Below are positions 36,756 through 42,946 of a stretch of 42,946 nt of DNA, in pieces. The DNA comes from Prevotella sp. (lineage in GTDB: Bacteria > Bacteroidota > Bacteroidia > Bacteroidales > Bacteroidaceae), in NCBI GenBank assembly GCA_017474485.1, contig JAFVHO010000230.1, positions 1 to 42,946 of the forward strand, read 5' to 3'. The number at the start of each line of letters is the position of its first letter. Position 1 is the first letter of the stretch. The translations under genes were made by a program, and so were the position numbers. The notes beneath the pieces were generated by a model that saw only the letters and a program-made list of their open reading frames with translations, made no database searches and was not told where the DNA came from.

Positions 36756-36800
36756 TGCAAAGAAAACAAAGACCTCCGCCAACTGGTGGCAGAGGTCAAA
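36756..36800 (-). repeat. Junction repeat copy 3
   Basis: The hairpin 36771-36797 has the same arms as copy 1. It lies 28 nt after the PLD gene stop codon and upstream of the RavA-like operon. The T-rich tract and TTTGC box are identical to copy 2. Confidence 0.88.
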
Positions 36801-36824
36801 GAAAAATGATATTATTAACTCCAA

Positions 36825-37337
36825 TTATACGATTGGGTCTATACAAAAGTCTCGACGCTTGCAGGTCTTACAGAATTTACCCATCCATACTTCATCGAAC
36901 TGGTTCATTGCTTGTTCGACAATTTCTGTGTCATCTGTAAGGATGCCAGCTTCAAAGTTTCTTTTATTATCCGTCTTCATACCGATACCGGCACCAGTAA
37001 GGTTTGCGCTACCGATGTATACTTCTTTTCCGTCAAAGACAAGCATCTTGAAATGAACACGAGGACAGAGAACTCGCTCCAAGCGGTCGTATAGAACAGG
37101 GTACTTGTCAAAGTCCTCCCGAAAGTTTGGACCTGGTTCTTTGGCATGAATGAGCCTTACCTCCACAACATGCCTGATAAGTTGGGCTATGAGAGCCAGA
37201 AATGGTTTCTTCTCTTTGCCCATCTCAACATACAAGTCTTTTATGTCGGCAGTACCAATCCAAAGCATGTGCTTCACGGATTGAACCCGTGATAGCACCT
37301 CTTTGAAATGGTCGGCATTGGAGATATACTTTAGCAT
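36825..37337 (-). CDS. Phospholipase D-like (single HKD) protein with C-terminal Cys cluster
   Basis: The 170-aa protein has one HKD motif: His95, Lys97 and Asp102 in HFKMLVFDG, then GSANLTG with Asn112. Single-HKD proteins of this size, such as the Nuc type, dimerise to form a nuclease or phosphodiesterase active site. The tail has Cys156, Cys159 and Cys165 (CKTCKRRDFC), a possible zinc site, ending IDPIV. The start lies 4 bp after the long DUF262 gene stop codon, so it is last in the five-gene operon. A nucleic-acid target is likely in this context. Confidence 0.82.
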   Translation of the reverse strand: MLKYISNADHFKEVLSRVQSVKHMLWIGTADIKDLYVEMGKEKKPFLALIAQLIRHVVEVRLIHAKEPGPNFREDFDKYPVLYDRLERVLCPRVHFKMLVFDGKEVYIGSANLTGAGIGMKTDNKRNFEAGILTDDTEIVEQAMNQFDEVWMGKFCKTCKRRDFCIDPIV

Positions 37338-37341
37338 ATCG

Positions 37342-39681
37342 TCACTTGTTTTCTAAATTCAACAATGACTCATTTTCTGACAGTTTATTAAACAGGGCAT
37401 GTCTGCACTTGTCCATCATTAAAAACGATTCATTTTCATCTTTTGGTAAATCTAAAAACAATCGATACCGGCCGTTTATCCATTCATATGACAAACTATC
37501 TGCTACAGATTTCAGTAAAGTCTTGGCATATTCGCAGATTTCCGGAATATCAGTTGGCTTTAGGAATAGATCTATCTCCATTAAGTCATGGTTTTCACCT
37601 GTATTCCATATCATATCAACTGCGATATATGGTTTTCTATCTGCAATTTGGTCATAAAATACACACGTTTCGTTACGAGGCCAGAATTGAAGTTTCCATC
37701 CAGGTCTTTCCGCTTCTAATTTTAGCTTTAGATAGTACTTATATGCTTTTATATTTGCATGTTCTGCTGACCATTTTTGTTTCTTCATTAAGAACCATGT
37801 TCCCCACCAGAATTGAATATTCTTTTCGTCACAATACTGTAATAATTGAGGTATATGTACAAATTCTGCGTACTCTTTATGGTATGGGAATCGATTTATA
37901 ATGACATTTTGCCGTTCAATCAATTCTTCTTTTGATGCAAATCCTATTATTTGATCCATGAAAGTTTTGAACAAAGAAACGTTTGAGAATATCAATTCAT
38001 GCCAATCGCTATACTCATATGCAAAGCTGCAATTAGTGTTTCCTCTAAAATATCTAGGATAATTATCCAGACCATGAGCGATGAGAGCCCTTCGAGTTAT
38101 ATCTAACTCTGCATAATCCATCTCACCATAAAAAAGTGCGTTGAATATTCGCCAATATTCTTTGAAGGCATTAAAGTCAAAAATATTTTCGTCATCAATA
38201 GACCATCTTATCATTGGCATAATCTCTCCATTCCAGACATTATGTTCCTCTGCTTTCCAGAATACATCTTCAATTTTATTGCGATTGGAATCAGAATCTT
38301 GATATATAGATAGTTTTTTCTTTACTTCCTCAGACAGAATCATAGAAGAAATACCATCTTCAATCAAAATTGAGGAAACGATATCATCTGATGGCATCCG
38401 CTGAATTAGTGAAAGAGCATTAGGTAACAAAGTCTTAATTGCTCTTTGGACATTTCTGTTTTTACTAAGGCTCTTAAAAAAGTTTTTGATTCTTATTACG
38501 GAACGTTTATAATCTTCAATCGATGCATCATTATGTTGTCTCAGATAGTCATTAATAGGAAAACGTTTGACATAAGCAATAACTGGTAATAACCTAAACC
38601 AAACAATCTGTTCATGATTTCCTTCTTCGGGTGAAAGCCAAGCTAAATTATTTTTAAAAACACCATTTTGGTCATCAAATAACCATTTTACGATTTCAAA
38701 ATATTCGTTTAACAATGATACAGAAATTGAAAGATCCAATGTGTAGCTTCCTGACTCTTGAATTTTTTCAAATTCCGTTTCTTCTTGAAGTTCATGATGT
38801 CTCAATAACATTATCCACCTGAAGAATTCCGCCATTCCATTGTCTGCGGTGTCATTTTTCTTTTTATCTCTTTGTTTCCAAAAGAACTGTTCCCAAGTTT
38901 CCCATCTGTCAACACATTCATTCCTTTGTTCATTACTTTGATGGCTAAATAACATCGCCTTCAAGTTCTCCGTTGTTGATAGAGGTTCTCCTGTTGTGTT
39001 AATTATGACGAAAGTTTCTTCCCCTGTACGGCGATTTTCCATATCATAGTACATGAATGTTAGATTATCAACAATCCTATTTCCTATATCCACTGGATTT
39101 AATCCAGATGTATCAAGAATCGTTTCTATATCTTCCAACGATTTTAGCATACTTTGAATGCTGGGATCTAGCTTATAATCATTAAAGAACCAAGATTGCT
39201 TTTCTATGTCAGATACATGCAGGTTATGTCCACCAAGGAAAAAATGCATGGTGAGGTCACTTAGGAAATATAGAGATGATTCTCTTATTGCATATTGAAG
39301 TCGTGGTTCGTGATCATCAGACAATTCAAAGTCTGAAATCAAGTAACTCTGAAATCCATTATTCTCCGTTTTTCGGTTGATCATACCAATAAGTAAAAAC
39401 AATGTGGTGAAGCGTTGTTGTCCATCACAAAGTTGGATATGACCAGCAGGTGCCTCGTATCCATAAATAAGCCCCAAATTAAGAGAATCATTGGCAAGAT
39501 TATTAATCAGGCCCTCCACAAAAGCATAAGCATAAGTTTTGGATATATCAGAAGACGTTACTTTGTCGCCCCAACAATAGTCTCTTTGAAGGTCGGGAAT
39601 AATAACCCTATTGTCGTAAGACAATATATACGAAAGCTTGTATGTTTCACCCGATACGAGTTTATTATATTTCAATGCCAT
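37342..39681 (-). CDS. DUF262-domain protein, long form without HNH
   Basis: The 779-aa protein has an N-terminal DUF262 (ParB-like/Srx fold) domain with IPDLQRDYCWG, the DGQQR motif in LCDGQQRFTT, and FVIINTTGEPLSTTENLKAML. The C-terminal 500 residues are rich in Trp, Tyr and acidic residues and I see no DUF1524/HNH motif. Related GmrSD and SspE proteins use the DGQQR motif for NTP hydrolysis in restriction of modified or marked DNA. The gene overlaps the preceding DUF262-HNH gene by 17 bp, so the two are probably a functional pair, one sensing and one cutting. Confidence 0.85.
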   Translation of the reverse strand: MALKYNKLVSGETYKLSYILSYDNRVIIPDLQRDYCWGDKVTSSDISKTYAYAFVEGLINNLANDSLNLGLIYGYEAPAGHIQLCDGQQRFTTLFLLIGMINRKTENNGFQSYLISDFELSDDHEPRLQYAIRESSLYFLSDLTMHFFLGGHNLHVSDIEKQSWFFNDYKLDPSIQSMLKSLEDIETILDTSGLNPVDIGNRIVDNLTFMYYDMENRRTGEETFVIINTTGEPLSTTENLKAMLFSHQSNEQRNECVDRWETWEQFFWKQRDKKKNDTADNGMAEFFRWIMLLRHHELQEETEFEKIQESGSYTLDLSISVSLLNEYFEIVKWLFDDQNGVFKNNLAWLSPEEGNHEQIVWFRLLPVIAYVKRFPINDYLRQHNDASIEDYKRSVIRIKNFFKSLSKNRNVQRAIKTLLPNALSLIQRMPSDDIVSSILIEDGISSMILSEEVKKKLSIYQDSDSNRNKIEDVFWKAEEHNVWNGEIMPMIRWSIDDENIFDFNAFKEYWRIFNALFYGEMDYAELDITRRALIAHGLDNYPRYFRGNTNCSFAYEYSDWHELIFSNVSLFKTFMDQIIGFASKEELIERQNVIINRFPYHKEYAEFVHIPQLLQYCDEKNIQFWWGTWFLMKKQKWSAEHANIKAYKYYLKLKLEAERPGWKLQFWPRNETCVFYDQIADRKPYIAVDMIWNTGENHDLMEIDLFLKPTDIPEICEYAKTLLKSVADSLSYEWINGRYRLFLDLPKDENESFLMMDKCRHALFNKLSENESLLNLENK

Positions 39682-41350
39682 AGTAGTTTTTTATTTCATT
39701 GAGAATTGACTCCTTATTTTCTTGTATCTCTCTTATACCCCATGAACTTTTGGCAAAAACAGACATGGAATGCAATAAATGTCGACTACGGAAGGGCTTA
39801 TCTTCTTCGTCAACTTGGAAATATATACTCTTTTTTTCTTCAACAGTTTTTGCGCCGAATTTTGAATTTTCATTTTTGTAGAGAAGTACCAAATTACCAA
39901 TACAATGCTCACTACCATTCCCATTAAATTTTGAACGGTCAAGCATATCTTCGTTATTGCCTTCTCCAGCTTCAATCTGATTGCTAACGGAATCAAAGAC
40001 TTTTGATTTTGGGAAAATATGTTCTAATGACCGTTCTTTCCAGATTTTGAAATCAAAAGGTCTTCCAAGTTTTGTGTCTTCTTCAATATTTCGACGTAGT
40101 AATTGCAAAAAAGCATAGCTATTATCTTCATTATAGAGATTATCACTTGACAATGAACGTAGCATTTCAATTTTCTTTGTTTTCAGTTCTTCATCAGCAT
40201 CTATATTTGAAAGATATTTAATAATTTGTGAATGTGAAAGACCGCTTTCAAGGAAAATAATCTTATAATAGTCACACACATCGAAAGAATTTGCATGAGC
40301 AAAATAGTCTATAATAAACTTGCTCCTATCCCCTTTGGGAAGCAATAATAAAATTGCGCCTATAATATTGTGTAGTCTCTTTTTTCTTTCTGTTTCATAC
40401 GCACTATTATATATGTCTTCAAATGACTTTTGAAGATGCCTCAAATCATAGAAAGTCTGTTTTGCAGAGAGTTCAGGATTCTCCCCCAAGAGACATGTTT
40501 CTTTGAAATTTTCAAAAGAAAACTGCTTTTTCCCCTGCGCGCGACGAACAAAGTAAGTTCTCAATAGCCATCCCATGGTATGTCCTTCTGTGCGGTAGAA
40601 TTCTCTAACTTTATTTTGATTCCACCAGTACAACCACTTGTCCCACTCTCTGGCATAACGGCTTCTTAAGGCATTCTGCTCCCAGCGTATGTCTTCACTA
40701 TTATCATCCGAAAGAGAAACAAGGCGTAGCAATTCTGCTTTTATAATTTCTTCTTCGGACATGTCTGCTTTGTTGCCATTCATCATAGTAAACACTGTCG
40801 ATGCTTTCCTGTCAGGAATTACAATATATAGGAACCGGATATTGGTAAGTATATCGTTAATCCTTTCATGAGGTATGTTCTCTGCCAGTATGGTTCTGAT
40901 AGTTTTTTTGAAGAAATACAAATCCTGAAATTTTTCGTTCGTGTCTTCTTTGGCCATCTCATGTAATTCATCTGTGCTTTTACCAATAATACTGCGTAAA
41001 AACTCACCTGCGCCACCCACACAATTATCACGTCTTACATTATAACGTATCTGCATATTATTCTTATATTGCAAACATGTAAGCAACAAGAAGAAAAAGG
41101 TCATTCTCTGTTGACCATCAATGACACTAATCCCATCTGAGGTTTCAGACACAGTAAGACCTTGAAGAAATAATTGTTTGGGTATCGAAGGAGTTAATAT
41201 GCTGTCTCTGATACTTCGTAAAATATGTTCTACAGAATTCTCTGATGTATCTTTTCTGTTTTTCCCCCAGATATATCCTCTTTGGTATGGAGGAATAGTA
41301 ATTACCGGATTCTGAGCAATTAGCTCACCTAGAGATATTATTGCGCTCAT
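39665..41350 (-). CDS. DUF262-HNH (DUF1524) GmrSD-like protein
   Basis: The 561-aa protein has an N-terminal DUF262 domain: IPPYQRGYIWG, DGQQR (78-82) and VFTMMNGNKADMSEEEIIKAELL. The C-terminal DUF1524 domain carries an HNH-type nuclease motif, His444 in SLEHIFPKS and HCIGNLVLLYKNENSKFG. The architecture matches GmrSD and SspE, type IV-like defence proteins that couple NTP hydrolysis to DNA cleavage. It starts 12 bp after the 73-aa gene. The order in the operon suggests a complex with the long DUF262 protein. Confidence 0.9.
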   Translation of the reverse strand: MSAIISLGELIAQNPVITIPPYQRGYIWGKNRKDTSENSVEHILRSIRDSILTPSIPKQLFLQGLTVSETSDGISVIDGQQRMTFFFLLLTCLQYKNNMQIRYNVRRDNCVGGAGEFLRSIIGKSTDELHEMAKEDTNEKFQDLYFFKKTIRTILAENIPHERINDILTNIRFLYIVIPDRKASTVFTMMNGNKADMSEEEIIKAELLRLVSLSDDNSEDIRWEQNALRSRYAREWDKWLYWWNQNKVREFYRTEGHTMGWLLRTYFVRRAQGKKQFSFENFKETCLLGENPELSAKQTFYDLRHLQKSFEDIYNSAYETERKKRLHNIIGAILLLLPKGDRSKFIIDYFAHANSFDVCDYYKIIFLESGLSHSQIIKYLSNIDADEELKTKKIEMLRSLSSDNLYNEDNSYAFLQLLRRNIEEDTKLGRPFDFKIWKERSLEHIFPKSKVFDSVSNQIEAGEGNNEDMLDRSKFNGNGSEHCIGNLVLLYKNENSKFGAKTVEEKKSIYFQVDEEDKPFRSRHLLHSMSVFAKSSWGIREIQENKESILNEIKNYYGIEI

Positions 41351-41362
41351 ATTTTTTAAGAT

Positions 41363-41584
41363 TTAGTCCAACTTTTCAAATTCAAAATCATTTGCAGAAC
41401 AGCATGCTTTCTTGTAGTCAAAACCATAGATTCGCATGTACTGCTCTTTAATCTCTACTGCTCCATTGTAGAATGGAGTGGTGGTATGTGACCTTGTAGT
41501 CACAGTAATTGACATGTCTGGTGTCAACACCTGCCCATTCGACCGCTTCGTGCGCTTTGGCGTAATTCGGAATACTTTACTCAT
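41363..41584 (-). CDS. Small hypothetical protein (73 aa) in the DUF262 operon
   Basis: The protein starts MSKVFRITPKRTKRSNGQVLTPDMSITVTT and is basic at the N-terminus and acidic at the C-terminus (ANDFEFEKLD), with two adjacent Cys. Its start lies 7 bp after the stop codon of the 283-aa gene and its stop codon 12 bp before the DUF262-HNH gene. I do not recognise a family. It could be an adaptor or an inhibitor of the downstream nuclease, by analogy with small partner genes in defence operons. Confidence 0.7.
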   Translation of the reverse strand: MSKVFRITPKRTKRSNGQVLTPDMSITVTTRSHTTTPFYNGAVEIKEQYMRIYGFDYKKACCSANDFEFEKLD

Positions 41585-41591
41585 AAGCGTC

Positions 41592-42443
41592 TTACAATTT
41601 TTGTTCTAATGTATAAAACATTCCGTTAAGTGCTATGTCAAAAATCATAGGATAGAACCACGTTAATTTATTGCATAAGTGGTAGTCGTTCTTTTCAATG
41701 AAGTCCGTGATGTCCAATACAATACTATCCAATTTATCCACTTCACTATCTAATTTCATTTGGAAATTATCTGGTACAGAAAGTTGGAAATAAGAGAACG
41801 CTTCTCTTATATCATATTCTGGTTCATCAGGTGTTTCTCCCATGGCCACCTTGTAAGTTAGTTCTGCGGCTTTCTCAAATACATATTGTGCGATGAAGCG
41901 ACAGTCTATTTGCCAATTCCAACTACCATCATCATAATTATCCACATAGTCTGTTAGAGTGTGACTGATACGAGTTATTTTATCAACGATATAATTCATC
42001 TGCTCACGTGACAGTTCCGACTGGGCAACTCCTTTCAATAGTGGCTTTGAATTTTCGTCTTCTGCTGTTTTTGCTCGTTTAATGATGTGATTGATTATTA
42101 TCTTTTGAATCTTGGGGAAATCCTCTTCTGAGAAAGGACACGGGGGGACGTATGTGCCTAAGCCTAAATCCAGTTTCTTTGCCAATAGGCTTTCTGGATC
42201 TCTTACTACAAAGTTGGAATCATTACCATGCAGACGGTCAAACTTTTTGAATAGTCCCCATACAGCATTCTGTTCTTCATACTCAGAATCAGTTGAAAAC
42301 ACGTCCTCGTCCGTTTCGTAATAAAACTCTTCTTTGAGACGATCAACTTCAAAGGCGATACTTCCAACATCTGCATCTTCTGTATTTGCTTCCAGCAGAT
42401 AATCTCTCATTCTGCCGTAATACTTGATGACAAAGTCTTTCAT
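41592..42443 (-). CDS. Hypothetical protein (283 aa) in the DUF262 operon
   Basis: The protein is strongly acidic (EDADVGSIAFEVDRLKEEFYYETDEDVF) and rich in helical and Trp/Tyr segments, with no signal peptide and no motif that I recognise. It is the first intact gene of the minus-strand operon, followed by the 73-aa gene after 7 bp. A reading-frame remnant ends 12 bp upstream. It may be a sensor or a structural subunit, but the sequence gives no function. Confidence 0.72.
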   Translation of the reverse strand: MKDFVIKYYGRMRDYLLEANTEDADVGSIAFEVDRLKEEFYYETDEDVFSTDSEYEEQNAVWGLFKKFDRLHGNDSNFVVRDPESLLAKKLDLGLGTYVPPCPFSEEDFPKIQKIIINHIIKRAKTAEDENSKPLLKGVAQSELSREQMNYIVDKITRISHTLTDYVDNYDDGSWNWQIDCRFIAQYVFEKAAELTYKVAMGETPDEPEYDIREAFSYFQLSVPDNFQMKLDSEVDKLDSIVLDITDFIEKNDYHLCNKLTWFYPMIFDIALNGMFYTLEQKL

Positions 42444-42455
42444 ATCATTTGCTAT

Positions 42456-42536
42456 TTACAATATTTCTCTTACAATCCAAGCAAATGCCTCTGAATCAGC
42501 AATTACTTTTTCATAATACCTAAATTCCGCAGCACT
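42456..42536 (-). pseudogene. Possible 3' remnant of an upstream gene
   Basis: A 26-codon frame ending in a stop codon 12 bp before the 283-aa gene reads SAAEFRYYEKVIADSEAFAWIVREIL, which looks like protein coding sequence. In-frame TAA closes it upstream at 42537-42539, about 20 bp from the putative IS end. It may be the end of an operon gene cut by the insertion sequence. The frame is short, so chance is possible. Confidence 0.3.
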
Positions 42537-42684
42537 TTAGTTTAACTTTCTTTATAAGTACCTGAGCAACAAAAAGTTCTTCGACGCGCGAAGCGGCAAA
42601 GCCGAGCGGCTCAGGATTTGGCCATGTCAGATTTTTCACTTACCTTAGTGCTGCAAAATCAAAACAAGCAAAATCATCAATGAC

Positions 42685-42946
42685 ATGGCAAAGGTACAAC
42701 AAAAATCTGAAAAAATCAGCGCTTTTGGCGGAATATTTTTCGTTTTGGACAAATTTGACCGTATTCTGTCCTCTGTAATCGACTCCCACCTGGGGCTTCG
42801 CAGTAAGCTTATTGGCTATCAGTACAGCGAGATAATACGGGCAGTCTTTTCCGTTTTCTGCTGTGGTGGCGACTGCATGGAAGACCTCAACCTGTATCTG
42901 AAGGACGTGCTTACCGAGCGTCCAAATACGCGTGTTCCAAGTGCAG
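42685..42946 (+). CDS. IS1380-family transposase (5' part)
   Basis: The frame begins MAKVQQKSEKISAFGGIFFV and continues with GYQYSEIIRAVFSVFCCGGDCMEDLNLYLK, characteristic of IS1380 transposases of Bacteroidales (DDE type, about 420-450 aa when complete). Only the first 87 codons are in the window. No stop codon occurs in the visible part. Confidence 0.9.
   Translation, partial: MAKVQQKSEKISAFGGIFFVLDKFDRILSSVIDSHLGLRSKLIGYQYSEIIRAVFSVFCCGGDCMEDLNLYLKDVLTERPNTRVPSA
42689..42696 (-). promoter_or_regulatory. Outward-facing -7-like box inside the IS
   Basis: TACCTTTG on the minus strand, within the first codons of the transposase gene, matches the -7 consensus and points toward the 283-aa/DUF262 operon, 246 bp from its start. 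No good -33 box is seen at the usual distance, so activity is uncertain. Confidence 0.35.

Larger units (their letters stand above)
42561..42946 (+). mobile_element. IS1380-family insertion sequence, left end (runs off the window)
   Basis: The proposed left end is CCTGAGC at 42561-42567, which recurs inverted as GCTCAGG at 42609-42615. The start of a transposase follows. The right end and target duplication lie beyond the window, so the exact boundary is uncertain by several tens of bases. The family is common in Bacteroides and Prevotella. Confidence 0.7.

Noticed and set aside
30403..36800. CRISPR array or integron attC sites
   Set aside because: There are only three repeats, kilobases apart, separated by multi-gene coding units and not spacers. 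There is no cas gene, no integrase and no GTTRRRY core, so neither label fits.

Overview
The window looks like a chromosomal segment of a Prevotella-like member of the Bacteroidales. The protein families are typical of that group (S46 and S9 dipeptidyl peptidases, LruC-domain lipoproteins, GH95 and GH97 glycosidases, IS1380 transposase). Most clear promoters match the Bacteroidota form, a TAnnTTTG -7 box with a TTG-type -33 box, and Shine-Dalgarno sequences are not evident. No rRNA, tRNA or CRISPR array was seen.

Positions 1-28,264 are mostly core genome. A minus-strand operon pyrG-purF-carAB encodes three glutamine amidotransferases of nucleotide synthesis; the last gene fuses CarA to only the first half of CarB. 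Next come an S9 peptidase, pnp and an S46 peptidase. A minus-strand run follows: SpmA/SpmB-type membrane protein, Wzx-type flippase and a secreted CotH/lamin-tail protein. Two convergent LruC-type lipoproteins come next, then a plus-strand GH95-GH97 glycosidase pair. Short tandem DNA repeats (7-bp and 9-bp units) sit in frame inside carA, pyrG and the GH95 gene.

Positions 28,297-29,877 hold a DUF2147 gene whose last 162 bp recur about 1.1 kb downstream. Between the copies is a gene for a putative kinase-fold protein of the polyvalent type, with its own promoter. The layout suggests an insertion that regenerated the 3' end of the target gene.

Positions 29,906-42,540 form a visibly AT-richer accessory island, all on the minus strand. 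In transcription order the modules are: (i) 283-aa protein, 73-aa protein, DUF262-HNH protein, long DUF262 protein, PLD nuclease-like protein; (ii) RavA-like MoxR ATPase, ViaA-like VWA protein, YgjP-like metallopeptidase; (iii) a short DnaE-like polymerase without the C-terminal domains; (iv) a 161-aa unknown. Modules i/ii, ii/iii and iii/iv are separated by near-identical direct copies of a junction of about 45 bp: a hairpin, a T-rich tract and a TTTGC box. The sequence differences between copies keep the hairpin paired, through G-U wobbles, only in minus-strand RNA. This looks like a reused terminator-promoter or module-boundary element and is the strongest candidate for an undescribed system. 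An IS1380-family element, cut by the window's right edge, lies upstream of module (i) and carries an outward-facing -7-like box.
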